Source of the DNA: Nonomuraea jiangxiensis
GTDB lineage: Bacteria > Actinomycetota > Actinomycetes > Streptosporangiales > Streptosporangiaceae
Direction: 5' to 3'
NCBI RefSeq assembly: GCF_900099965.1
Contig: NZ_FNDJ01000016.1
Location: 204,433 to 268,432 of the forward strand
Length of the DNA: 64,000 nucleotides
The notes under the pieces are model-generated. The model made no database searches. It was not told the DNA's origin and saw nothing but the letters and a program-made list of their open reading frames with translations. The position numbers and the translations under genes were made by a program. Shown in pieces: positions 9,994 through 18,190 of the stretch (the first letter of the stretch is position 1; every line of letters starts with the position of its first letter).

Positions 9994-11879
9994 GGCCTCT
10001 CCTCCGAGGTGTCACCGGCCGGCCCGGCAGGATGCCCCGAGGTGCCACCGGCGGACCCTCCTGGCACATCAGGAAGGCCCGGATTGTCCACTGGCGGCGC
10101 GGGCGGAGGGGTCGGGTGGTCGGTGGGTGGCATGGCCGGGAGTTCCAGGGTCGGCGGTGTCGGCTCGGCGCCGGCGGGCAGCTCCGCGCGACGGTCGCGG
10201 ACGCGCAGGGCCGCCGTCCTCAGCGCCTCCGCCGTGCCCCGGGCCGGCTCCACCGTCTCCAGCCGGGCCGTGAACCGCGACGACTCCTCCGCCAGCAGCC
10301 CCCGTACCCGATCACGCAGGTCGTCCCGCGCCAGGGTCGTCAAGGACCGTACGGCCTGATCCCCGAACACCGCCTCCAGCAGCTTCTGCGACAACACGCT
10401 GGTCCCGCCCGCGATCCCCACCTCGATCCCGGTCAACCCGCCGGTGGAGGCGAACACGGTCAGCATGAGCAGCAGCCCCGCCCCGTTCACGCCGAACGAC
10501 GCGATCCTGGCCGCCGTACGCTTCTCCGCCCCCTCCTGGCGTACGAGGTCCAGGACGTATTCCTGCCACCCCCGCACCGCCGCCTCGGCCCGTTTGCCGA
10601 GGTCGGGCGAGGCCCGGCCGAGGCGGGCGGCCTCGACGGCGCCGAGGCGTTCGAGCAGCCCGGGCCCGCCGGGCGCGGCCGACCAGCCGTCCAGGGCGCG
10701 TTCGGCGGCCCCGTCGGCGGCGCCCCTGATCAGCGCCTCGACGCCGCTCTCCAGGGCGTTCCTGAGCTGGACCTCCGGCATGCGCCCGGTGAAGAAGCCG
10801 ACGATCCGGTCGCGCAGCCAGCCCACCCGGCTCTCCAGGGAGCGCATGAGATCGCCGGTGCCGATGAAGTCCTGCCACCGGGCCAGCACCTCGCCGCGCA
10901 GCAGCGACCCGTCGCGCATGCCCTCGTCGAAGTCGGCCATCCCGCCCGCGTACGCGCCGGCGACGATGGAGTGCAGGCCGTCGAAGGCCGACTGCTGGCG
11001 TTCGACGGCCTCGGCCAGCGCCGGCACCCGGACGGCCAGGCTGTCGAGCGCCCCCGACAACGTCTGGCGGACGACCCGGGACCGCTGGGCGGCGTCGGCG
11101 GCCAGCTCGGCGAGCCAGGAGGAGATCGGCCGTACGGTCTCGCCGGGCAGCCGGGCCTTCTCGGAGGGCAGCGCGGCCTCCGGGACGGTGAACAGCCTGG
11201 TGCCCTCCAGGCCGTTCTCGACGAGGAGGCGGGACAGGTCGCGCGCCACGGGATCGGCGGCGTCCGGCGGCACCCGGTCCAGTACGACCGCCAGCGCGGT
11301 GCTGCGTTCGCGGGCCGAGCGCAGGAAGCTCCAGGGCACCTCGTCGGCGTACCGGGCGGCGGTCGTGACGAACAGCCACAGGTCGGCGGCGGCCAGCAAC
11401 TGCGCGGCGAGCTCCCGGTTGGCGGTCACGACGGAGTCGATGTCGGGCGCGTCGAGCAGCGCCAGGCCCGCCCCGAGCGTCCCGGAGGTCACCACGCGCA
11501 GTGCGCCCGGCCCGGAGCCGGTGGCGCGGGACAGGCCGGGCAGCACGTTCTGGCCCATGAACCAGTCGCGGTCGGCCGGGCTGACCACGAGCGTGGGGAC
11601 CAGCGTGGTGGGCCGCAGCACGCCCGGCTCGGCCACGTCGGCCCCGACCAGCGAGTTGACCAGGGTGGACTTGCCCGCCCCTGTGGACCCGCCGACGACG
11701 GCGAGCAGCGGCGCGTCGATCGCGCGCAGCCGGGGCAGCAGGTAGTCGTCGAGCTGCCCGGTCAGCTCCCGCAGCGCGCGCCGGTCCGCCTCCGCCGCGC
11801 CGACCGCCAGCGGGAACAGCTCGCGGTCCAGCGGCCGGCGCAGCGCCTCCAACGCGCCCAGCAGGTCCATGAGATCCAC
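9990..11879 (-). CDS. Dynamin-like GTPase (first of a pair)
   Basis: 629 residues. P-loop GGSTGAGKST at about 63-72, switch region RPTTLVPT, G3 LLDAPDIDS and a VLDRVP segment in the G4 position. A long helical middle contains DDL/AEAVERQ-type stretches, a hydrophobic pair lies near 465-500 (GLLLMLTVFAST), and the C-terminal tail is Pro-rich. Membrane remodelling by a GTP-driven dynamin-like pair is the family expectation. The start is GTG 11879 with ATG 11870 as an alternative; neither has a strong ribosome-binding site. It is translationally coupled to the second GTPase and lies 122 nt after the two-component operon on the same strand. Confidence 0.82.
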   Translation of the reverse strand: MDLMDLLGALEALRRPLDRELFPLAVGAAEADRRALRELTGQLDDYLLPRLRAIDAPLLAVVGGSTGAGKSTLVNSLVGADVAEPGVLRPTTLVPTLVVSPADRDWFMGQNVLPGLSRATGSGPGALRVVTSGTLGAGLALLDAPDIDSVVTANRELAAQLLAAADLWLFVTTAARYADEVPWSFLRSARERSTALAVVLDRVPPDAADPVARDLSRLLVENGLEGTRLFTVPEAALPSEKARLPGETVRPISSWLAELAADAAQRSRVVRQTLSGALDSLAVRVPALAEAVERQQSAFDGLHSIVAGAYAGGMADFDEGMRDGSLLRGEVLARWQDFIGTGDLMRSLESRVGWLRDRIVGFFTGRMPEVQLRNALESGVEALIRGAADGAAERALDGWSAAPGGPGLLERLGAVEAARLGRASPDLGKRAEAAVRGWQEYVLDLVRQEGAEKRTAARIASFGVNGAGLLLMLTVFASTGGLTGIEVGIAGGTSVLSQKLLEAVFGDQAVRSLTTLARDDLRDRVRGLLAEESSRFTARLETVEPARGTAEALRTAALRVRDRRAELPAGAEPTPPTLELPAMPPTDHPTPPPAPPVDNPGLPDVPGGSAGGTSGHPAGPAGDTSEERP

Positions 11880-12001
11880 GCTACGTGCTGGACCCGCACC
11901 GAGGGGTCCACCGCGCCAGGCGGAGTGTCGTGCTCAGCCCCCGTGGCCGCGGCATGATCGCCTGATCAGGCGGGCCCCGGGTCGGCGGGAGCGCGTCGCG
12001 A

Positions 12002-12727
12002 TCAACCCGCGGGTGGTTCCCGCAGCACGTAGCCGACGCTGCGCAGGGTGTGGATGAGCCGCGGCTCGACGTCGTCCACCTTCCGCCTGAGGTAGGACAC
12101 GTACGACTCGACCACGCCCGCGTCACCGCCGAAGTCGTAGTTCCACACGTGGTCGAGGATCTGCGCCTTCGACACCACGCGCCCGGCGTTGACCATGAAG
12201 TAGTGCAGCAGCTTGAACTCCGTCGGCGACAGCCGTACCTGCCGACCGCCCCGCCACACCTCGCGAGCGTCCTCGTCCAGCTCCAGGTCGGCCACCTTGA
12301 GCTTGCTGGCGGGCGCGCTCTCCCCCCGCGTACGCCGCAGCACCGCCCGGATCCTGGCCTGGACCTCCTCCAGGCTGAACGGCTTGGTCACGTAGTCGTC
12401 CCCGACCCGCAGCCCGGCGATCTTGTCCTCGGTGGCGTCGCGGGCGGTCAGGAACAGGACGGGCGCGTCGATCCGCTGGGCGACCTCGAACCCGTCGAGG
12501 TCGGGCAGCATCACGTCCAGCACCACCAGGTCGGGTGAGGTCCGCTCGGCCACCTCCACGGCCTCCTGCCCGTCGGCGGCGGTCAGCACCTCGAACCCGG
12601 AAAAGCGCAGGCTGGCGGAGAGCAGATCCCGGATGCTGGGCTCGTCGTCCACCACCATGATCAACGCTTCGGGTTTCGTCACCAACCCAGAGTGACTCAG
12701 GCACCTGAGGGTTTGCTGAAGGGTCAC
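12002..12727 (-). CDS. OmpR/PhoB-type response regulator with shortened receiver domain
   Basis: 241 residues. Receiver domain with acidic pair VVDDEP, phospho-acceptor Asp71 (VVLDVMLP), LTARD and KPFS, followed by an OmpR winged helix (LSPTEFKLL, SYVSYLRRKVDD, HTLRSVGYVL). GTG 12727 overlaps the kinase stop (GTGA); GTG 12682 is an alternative start nearer the domain. Compared with its paralogue two genes upstream, the alpha3-beta4 loop lacks about five residues (QRIDAPVLF against RRLRGGGLHTPVVF) and one Gly is missing before DDYVTKPF. Third gene of a regulator-kinase-regulator operon. Confidence 0.9.
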   Translation of the reverse strand: MTLQQTLRCLSHSGLVTKPEALIMVVDDEPSIRDLLSASLRFSGFEVLTAADGQEAVEVAERTSPDLVVLDVMLPDLDGFEVAQRIDAPVLFLTARDATEDKIAGLRVGDDYVTKPFSLEEVQARIRAVLRRTRGESAPASKLKVADLELDEDAREVWRGGRQVRLSPTEFKLLHYFMVNAGRVVSKAQILDHVWNYDFGGDAGVVESYVSYLRRKVDDVEPRLIHTLRSVGYVLREPPAG

Positions 12728-14133
12728 TCCAAGGCGAGTGGGAGTTCCACCCGGAACGTGGAGCCCGCCTCAAGGGAGCTGGTCACCGTCACGGTGCCGC
12801 CGTGCGCCTGGACGAGCGCCCGTACGATGGCCAGGCCCAGCCCGGTGCCGCGGTCCTCGCCGCGGCGCCGCGAGCGGGCGGAGTCGGCGCGGTAGAAGCG
12901 TTCGAAGACCCGCTCGACCTGCTCCGGGGTGAGCCCGGGGCCGCTGTCGACGACCTCCAGGAAGACGGTGTCCGAGCCCGCCCCGGCCCTGACGATGATC
13001 GGCGAGCCGGGGTCGGTGTGCACGATGGCGTTGGTGACGAGGTTGCTGATGACCTGCCGCAGGCGCACCTCGTCACCGGAGACGATCAGCGCCGCGCCAC
13101 CGACCACGTCCAGCTTCACCGCCCGCTCGGGAGCCAGGATCCGGGCATCCTGTACGGCGTCCGCGGCCAGGGCCAGCATGTCCACCGGCCGCATCTGCAG
13201 CGGTCGCTGCTGGTCCACCCTGGCCAGCAGCAGCAGGTCGTCCACCAGCAGGTTCATCCGGCCGGCGGCCTTCTCCACCCGCTGCAGCAGCTCGGCGGGG
13301 TCGGCGCCGGGGTTCTGCCTGGCGTACTCGGCGAACCCGAGGATCGAGGTCAGCGGGGTGCGCAGCTCGTGCGAGGCGTCACCGACGAACTCGCGCATCC
13401 GGTCCTCGGAGCGGCGGGCCGCCGCCTCGGAGGCCGACCGGGCGGCGAAGGCGGACTCGATCTGGGCCAGCATCCCGTTCAGCGACCTGGCCAGGCTGCC
13501 GACCTCGGTACGCGGATGGGCGTCCGGCACCCGGCGCCCCAGCTCCCCGGCGGCGATGGCCTCGGCCGTGCGCTCGATCTGGCCCAGCGGGCGCATGCTC
13601 CGGCGCACGATGGTGATGCCCGCGACGGTCAGGATGAGCAGGATGCCGCCCCCGCCCAGCAGCTCGACGAGCACGAGCCGCTTGGTGATGGCGTCGACCT
13701 CCTCCAGGTCCACCGCGACCACGAGCGTGCGTCGCTGGACCACGTGCTCCAGCACCCGCCACTCGCCATCCCCTTTGACGGCGGGCGCCGTGTAGATGTC
13801 GGTGCCCGGCGAGGGTGAGAGCACGGGCTTCGGCTTCAGGTCCACGTCGCGGTCGGTCAGCATCGGCACGAACGTGCTGCCGGGCTCCCTGACCAGGACG
13901 ATCGCGTCGGACTCGATGAGGATCGGCCGTTCGTCGGTGTTCCTGTCGTTCTTCCGGTCGCTGAGGACCTTCTTGTGCATCCTGACGCTGAGGAGGTGGA
14001 GCTGGCTGTCCACCCGGTCCATGAGGTAGCCGTGCAGCACGGACACGCTCACGAGCCCGATGAAGGTCATGCCGAAACCCAGCAACGCCAGCATCGACGC
14101 GATGAGCTTGACCCTCAGCGGCAGGCCGCTCAT
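12724..14133 (-). CDS. Sensor histidine kinase
   Basis: 469 residues. TM1 at about 12-34, an extracytoplasmic sensor of about 115 residues, TM2 at about 154-176, HAMP at about 177-230, HisKA with phospho-His255 (DASHELRTPL) and a HATPase_c domain with an N box (NLVTNAI), DSGPGL and GTGLGLAI. It autophosphorylates and passes the phosphate to one or both adjacent regulators. The start overlaps the upstream regulator stop (TGATG) and the stop overlaps the downstream regulator start, so all three are coupled. The signal is unknown. Confidence 0.93.
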   Translation of the reverse strand: MSGLPLRVKLIASMLALLGFGMTFIGLVSVSVLHGYLMDRVDSQLHLLSVRMHKKVLSDRKNDRNTDERPILIESDAIVLVREPGSTFVPMLTDRDVDLKPKPVLSPSPGTDIYTAPAVKGDGEWRVLEHVVQRRTLVVAVDLEEVDAITKRLVLVELLGGGGILLILTVAGITIVRRSMRPLGQIERTAEAIAAGELGRRVPDAHPRTEVGSLARSLNGMLAQIESAFAARSASEAAARRSEDRMREFVGDASHELRTPLTSILGFAEYARQNPGADPAELLQRVEKAAGRMNLLVDDLLLLARVDQQRPLQMRPVDMLALAADAVQDARILAPERAVKLDVVGGAALIVSGDEVRLRQVISNLVTNAIVHTDPGSPIIVRAGAGSDTVFLEVVDSGPGLTPEQVERVFERFYRADSARSRRRGEDRGTGLGLAIVRALVQAHGGTVTVTSSLEAGSTFRVELPLALE

Positions 14134-14846
14134 CAGGGGCTCGGTGGCAGGCGCAGGACGTATCCGACGCCGCGCAGGGTGTGGATCAGCCGCGGGCTAC
14201 GGTTGTCGATCTTCCGCCGCAGCACGGACACGTACGACTCCACGATGCCCACCTCCCCCCGGAAGTCGTAGTCCCAGACGTGGTCGAGGATCTGCGGCTT
14301 GGACAGGACGCGGCCGGCGTTCGTCATGAAATACCGCAGGAGCTTGAACTCGGTGGGCGACAGGGCCACGGCGTTGCCGCCGCGCCACACCTCGTGGCTC
14401 TCCTCGTCCAGCTCGATGTCGGCGAACGTGAGCCGGGGCGGGGCCGACTGCGACTCCCCGCTCGTACGCCGGAGCACGGCGTGGATCCTCGCGACCACCT
14501 CCTCCAGGCTGAACGGCTTGGTGACGTAGTCGTCGCCGCCGATCGTGAGCCCGCGGATCTTGTCCTCGGTCTCGTCACGAGCGGTCAGGAACACCACCGG
14601 GGTGTGCAACCCGCCGCCGCGCAGCCGCCTGACGATCTCGAAACCGTCGAGGTCGGGCAGCATGACGTCGAGCACGACAAGGTCGGGGCGGTGGCGTTGC
14701 ACGGCGGCGACGGCGTCGAGGCCGCTCTTCGCCGTGGTCACGTCGAATCCGGCGAACCTCAGGCTCGCGGCGAGGAGTTCGAGGATGTTGGGGTCGTCCT
14801 CGACTATCAGCAGGCGTGATTCCATCACCTCCAAGGATGCCCTCAT
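14133..14846 (-). CDS. OmpR/PhoB-type response regulator
   Basis: 237 residues. Receiver with acidic pocket IVEDDP, phospho-acceptor Asp60 (VVLDVMLP), LTARD, KPFS, then an OmpR-type DNA-binding domain (LSPTEFKLLRYF, SYVSVLRRKIDN, HTLRGVGYVL). I prefer ATG 14846 because it overlaps the lhgO stop as ATGA; ATG 14825 (MESRLLIVEDD) is also possible and has GGAGG very close. Highly similar to the regulator on the other side of the kinase, which suggests a duplication. This copy has the full-length receiver. Confidence 0.9.
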   Translation of the reverse strand: MRASLEVMESRLLIVEDDPNILELLAASLRFAGFDVTTAKSGLDAVAAVQRHRPDLVVLDVMLPDLDGFEIVRRLRGGGLHTPVVFLTARDETEDKIRGLTIGGDDYVTKPFSLEEVVARIHAVLRRTSGESQSAPPRLTFADIELDEESHEVWRGGNAVALSPTEFKLLRYFMTNAGRVLSKPQILDHVWDYDFRGEVGIVESYVSVLRRKIDNRSPRLIHTLRGVGYVLRLPPSP

Positions 14847-16033
14847 CGGACGAGTGCTGGGACAATTCCGGCAATGTGCCGGGCAATGGCCAGGCTCGAC
14901 GTCGCGGCGGGCGAGGGCGCGTTGCGTACCAGGACGATGTTGCCGTGCACGTCCACCACGAAGTCGTCGACCATGCGGCCGTCCCTGGCGACGGCCTGGG
15001 CGCGTACGCCGCCGGGGGCTTTCTCCAGGTCGGCGGCGGTGAGCTCGGGTACGTAGCGGCGGGCGCCCTTGAGGAAGGCGTTCTTGACGAGGGATCCGTA
15101 GGTCTCCTTGAGGCCGGTACGCCAGTGGGAGCGGGCCAGGCGCAGGGTCCCCGGCCAGCTCAGAATTTGCCGGAAATTTCGGATATTTCGCCATCGGTAG
15201 CCCTCGTAGGCCAGGGCCAGCACCGCGTTCGGCCCCACCAGCACCTCCCCGCTGGTCTGCCGCGTCAGGTGCACCCCCAGGAACGGGTACCGCGGGTCGG
15301 GCACCGGGTAGATCAGGCCCCGGACGAGGTCCTTGGCCGCGCCCTGGAGCGCGTAGAACTCCCCCCTGAACGGGACGATCCGCACATCCCCCGCATGCCC
15401 CGCCATCTTCGCCACCGCGTCGGTCCCCAGGCCGCCGCACACCACCAGCCGATCGAAGGTGAACTTGCGCTGCCCGGCCAGCACCTCGACGCCCGCCGAA
15501 CGTTCCCTGATCGCCCGGACCGGGTGCGAGAGGTGTACGGACCCGCCCAGCTCGGCCACGTCGAGCGCGAGCCTGCGTGCGACGGCGGGGAAGTCGGCGA
15601 TCGCGGTGTGCGGCGAGTGGATCGCGCCGACGCCGACGGCGTGCGGCTCGATCTCACGCAGCGCGAGCGCGTCGAGCTCGGCGATGCCGGGCACGCCGTT
15701 GGCGCGGGCACGCTCGGCCAGCGCGCTCAGCAGCGGCCGCTCGGCCCGCGTGCTCGCCACGACCAGCTTGCCCACCTCCTGGTACGGCAGCGCGTGCGCG
15801 GCGCAGTAGCTCTTGAGCAGCGCGACGCCCTCGCGGCACAGCCTGGCCTTGAGCGAGCCCGGCGGATAGTAGATGCCCGCGTGGACGACGCCGCTGTTGT
15901 GCCCGGTCTGGTGGGCGCCGACCTGGCCCTCCTTCTCCAGTACGGTCACCTCGGCGCCCCTGACCCGGGCCAGCTCGCGCGCCACCGCGAGCCCGACGAT
16001 GCCCGCACCCACGATCCCGATCTTCTCCGTCAC
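14843..16033 (-). CDS. lhgO: L-2-hydroxyglutarate oxidase
   Basis: 396 residues, FAD-dependent enzyme of the DAO superfamily that oxidises L-2-hydroxyglutarate to 2-oxoglutarate. N-terminal dinucleotide-binding GIVGAGIVGLAVARELA, then HQTGHNSGVVHAGIYYPPGSLKA, a hallmark stretch of LhgO, and GEFYAL/YPVPDPRYPFLGVHLTR in the substrate domain. Length matches the family. First gene of an operon with the two-component system, with which it shares an ATGA junction. An SOS-like box lies 48 nt upstream on the opposite strand's promoter. Confidence 0.9.
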   Translation of the reverse strand: MTEKIGIVGAGIVGLAVARELARVRGAEVTVLEKEGQVGAHQTGHNSGVVHAGIYYPPGSLKARLCREGVALLKSYCAAHALPYQEVGKLVVASTRAERPLLSALAERARANGVPGIAELDALALREIEPHAVGVGAIHSPHTAIADFPAVARRLALDVAELGGSVHLSHPVRAIRERSAGVEVLAGQRKFTFDRLVVCGGLGTDAVAKMAGHAGDVRIVPFRGEFYALQGAAKDLVRGLIYPVPDPRYPFLGVHLTRQTSGEVLVGPNAVLALAYEGYRWRNIRNFRQILSWPGTLRLARSHWRTGLKETYGSLVKNAFLKGARRYVPELTAADLEKAPGGVRAQAVARDGRMVDDFVVDVHGNIVLVRNAPSPAATSSLAIARHIAGIVPALVR

Positions 16034-16080
16034 ATGACGATTTTCCGACTAACCGGGCCTCCCCGCCATATCCCGACGAA

Positions 16081-16106
16081 TCGAACATAAGTACGATGTC
16101 CCTATG
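16081..16106 (+). promoter_or_regulatory. LexA-like box overlapping a leaderless promoter (copy 1)
   Basis: TCGAACATAAGTACGA (16081-16096) differs by one base from the actinobacterial SOS box form TCGAAC-N4-GTTCGA. It overlaps TACGAT (16092-16097), a -10 box followed after 6 nt by ATG 16104, the geometry of a leaderless transcript. The same arrangement recurs at 16657-16682. The box also lies between the divergent lhgO start and this ATG. Confidence 0.5.
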
Positions 16107-16295
16107 TACGTCCCGCCAGAATGGCCTTCCCGACTGCTCGTACTGGACGCGGGCGTCAGCGCCTTCCATCCCAGGAGTAGAAGGCGCCCTCCAGGTGCTC
16201 GAAATAGTGATCGACGTGATCCTCGGACCACTCCACGTCCTCAAGAAGTCGGAACGGATCGCCCTGTGGACTCCAGGCGTAGCCGTAGGGGCTGA
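16104..16295 (+). pseudogene. Remnant of a duplicated gene: only the promoter and first codons match the gene at 16680
   Basis: The frame starts MYVPPEWPSR, nearly identical to MYLPPEWPPE of the intact gene at 16680, with about 55 bp of matching DNA including promoter and start. After that the similarity ends, and the remaining 50 codons are Arg/Pro-rich and overlap the opposite-strand gene, as non-coding frames do. I read it as a truncated duplicate; translation of a short peptide is possible. Confidence 0.35.
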
Positions 16296-16545
16296 ATAGC
16301 CTCTCGCCCCGTTGGAAAACGACCACCCCACGCTCGCGGCGGACCTGCTCGAACTTCATCCCGCCGACGGTGCGGGGGCCGAGCCGCTCGCCGTCCCGCA
16401 TTGTGCGCGCGAACGCCTCCATCTCCGCGGCAGAGCGGATGAACCGCTGGTCGTCGGTGCCGCGGAAAACCACGAGCGCCACCATCGCGAGGGCGAGGAT
16501 GCCGAAGAACGTCAACGCTCCCCGACGAGAAACACCGCCTGACAC
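16156..16545 (-). CDS. Small membrane-anchored protein of unknown function
   Basis: 129 residues if started at GTG 16545, which has GGAGG 5 nt upstream; the frame extends further to 16653 but that part looks non-coding. One N-terminal transmembrane helix (GALTFFGILALAMVALVVF) is followed by a soluble domain with charged and aromatic residues (GYAWSPQGDP, EDHVDHYFEHLEGAFYSWDG). No family recognised. It sits between the two copies of the SOS-like promoter module and on the opposite strand. Confidence 0.6.
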   Translation of the reverse strand: MSGGVSRRGALTFFGILALAMVALVVFRGTDDQRFIRSAAEMEAFARTMRDGERLGPRTVGGMKFEQVRRERGVVVFQRGERLFSPYGYAWSPQGDPFRLLEDVEWSEDHVDHYFEHLEGAFYSWDGRR

Positions 16546-16656
16546 CACGGCCTCCAGTAATCGTCGTGGGTAGCGAGCTCGTGGTGATCGTAAACGGGCC
16601 GGCCTGGCAGGCGCCACGCGCGGGCGCGTTCGCCGGGAGCACCCTCCCGTCATTAA

Positions 16657-16682
16657 TCGAATCTAAGTACGATTGGCGTATG
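16657..16682 (+). promoter_or_regulatory. LexA-like box overlapping a leaderless promoter (copy 2)
   Basis: TCGAATCTAAGTACGA (16657-16672) overlaps TACGAT (16668-16673), which is followed after 6 nt by ATG 16680. It matches copy 1 in box, -10 and spacing. No ribosome-binding site precedes the ATG, consistent with a leaderless mRNA. Confidence 0.5.
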
Positions 16683-17045
16683 TATCTCCCGCCAGAATGG
16701 CCGCCCGAGGTCCGGCCGCCCAGCGTTCCCGACTGGGAGACCTCGGCGGTGGCCTGGCTGCTCGACGCGGTGCCGCCGGACTACCGGGCGTACGAGGTGC
16801 TCAGGCGGCATCCGGTGGCGCTGGCCGCCATGGCCCGCCACCACGTCCTCTCCGCCGTCGAGGCCGCCCGCGCGGGCTACCGGGGGGCGGCGGTCGATCT
16901 CAAGGGGCACCTGCCGCCGCACGCGATCGAGGCGGTGCTGGACACGTATCGGCAGGAGGGGCCGCGTCTCGTGCGCCTGTCCCGCTCGATCGAGGTGGTC
17001 GAACGCGCCCTGCGCGGGGACATCTTCACGATGCGTTCCAGATGA
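16680..17045 (+). CDS. Conserved-looking 121-residue protein behind an SOS-like promoter
   Basis: 121 residues starting MYLPPEWPPEV. It appears all-helical, without membrane segments or cysteines: WLLDAVPPDYRAYEVLRR, ARHHVLSAVEAARAG, LPPHAIEAVLDTY. No known domain recognised. The upstream LexA-like box suggests induction after DNA damage, but that is inference. ATG 16680 is chosen because the -10 box ends 6 nt before it; an upstream extension of the frame to 16566 would run over the promoter. Confidence 0.7.
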   Translation: MYLPPEWPPEVRPPSVPDWETSAVAWLLDAVPPDYRAYEVLRRHPVALAAMARHHVLSAVEAARAGYRGAAVDLKGHLPPHAIEAVLDTYRQEGPRLVRLSRSIEVVERALRGDIFTMRSR

Positions 17046-17181
17046 TCTTTTACGGCGGAGCACGGTGGGCTCCAACCACCGACGCTGGTCTCCCGCACTC
17101 CAGGGGGACGCTTACCGGCTTCCCCGCTCCCTCGCCGTGACGGCGCACGGGCACCGGCCTCTTCGCAGGACTCGTGGACCG

Positions 17182-18183
17182 TCAGCGCGTGCGGCGGGCC
17201 AGGAACGTGATGCCGCCGACCGCGATCGCGGCGGCCGCCAGCCAGATGAGGACGTTCGTGACGGTTAACCCGGACGTGCCGCCGGTGTCGGCGGCGACCG
17301 GGGACGGCGTGGCGGACCGCGCCACGGGTGACGGGGTGGGGGTGGGCCGGGCGCGTTCGGGGAGCGGGACCCGGTAGACCGGGCTCTTGACGCCCTCCGA
17401 GCCCGTCAGGAGGGCCTTGCCGTCGCGGGTGTAGGTGATCGATTCGGCCTGCTGCAGCTCCGGCATCTCCACCCTCGAGATCATCTTGCCGGAGGGCTGG
17501 TAGAGGGTGGCGGAGAAGTAGGTACGGACGACGTACGAGGAGCCGTCGGGCGCGTAGGCGGCGTCGGTGGCCATGAGCGGGGCGGCGGTCACCCTGCGCA
17601 GGACGTTGACCCGGTCGGTGCGCAGCTTCTTCGGCGCCGCGTAGACCGACCCCGCGAACTCCTTGGACACCACGTAGAGGCGCCCCGTCTTGGGGTTGAT
17701 CATGATGCCCTCGGCGTTGCGGGCACCGTCCGCGTAACGGAACCGGTAGCGGGTGGCGGGCAGCGTCGCGCTCGCCACCGTCCGCGGCTCCAGCACCTTG
17801 TAGATCGAGACATCCGGCCAGGCGCCGTCCAGGTTGTCACCGATGTCGGCGAACCACAGCACCCCGCGCCCGGTGGCGGCGTCCTTGGTCGCGGCCATGG
17901 CCTCCCAGTCCCTGGCCTCGGCACCGCTGACCTGGAACGTGGCCTTCGTGCGCCCGCTCCCGTCGACGGCGTAGAAGGTGGGCGCGGCGGCGCTGTCGTT
18001 GTGCGTGTAGTAGATCCCGTCGTGCGTCGGCGAGACGGCCAGCCCGCTGGACTCCGTTATCTTCGGGTCCTTGAAGGTGAAGAGCCGCCGCGTCCCCTCG
18101 TCCGCCGCGTGGGCCGGAACGGCGAACGACAAGCACGCCACCGGCACGACGGCAGCGAGCACCCGGAACACGACATCCCCCAT
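17182..18183 (-). CDS. Secreted beta-propeller-like protein with C-terminal membrane anchor
   Basis: 333 residues. Signal peptide (VLAAVVPVACLSFAVPAHA), a repeat-like beta-rich region with SGLAVSPTHDGIYYTHNDS, WFADIGDN and NAEGIMINPKTGRLYVVSKE, then a Pro/Thr-rich linker (PTPTPSPVA) and a C-terminal TM helix (VTNVLIWLAAAAIAVGGITFLA) with Arg-rich end. This is the layout of a surface-displayed protein; the propeller resembles esterase-like or NHL-type repeats. The start is either ATG 18183 or GTG 18201, the latter overlapping the MATE gene. Confidence 0.75.
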   Translation of the reverse strand: MGDVVFRVLAAVVPVACLSFAVPAHAADEGTRRLFTFKDPKITESSGLAVSPTHDGIYYTHNDSAAAPTFYAVDGSGRTKATFQVSGAEARDWEAMAATKDAATGRGVLWFADIGDNLDGAWPDVSIYKVLEPRTVASATLPATRYRFRYADGARNAEGIMINPKTGRLYVVSKEFAGSVYAAPKKLRTDRVNVLRRVTAAPLMATDAAYAPDGSSYVVRTYFSATLYQPSGKMISRVEMPELQQAESITYTRDGKALLTGSEGVKSPVYRVPLPERARPTPTPSPVARSATPSPVAADTGGTSGLTVTNVLIWLAAAAIAVGGITFLARRTR

Positions 18184-18190
18184 GCGGCCA

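Noticed and set aside
17046..17181. Possible tRNA or riboswitch in a short intergenic region
   Set aside because: No cloverleaf, anticodon arm or known riboswitch core could be traced.
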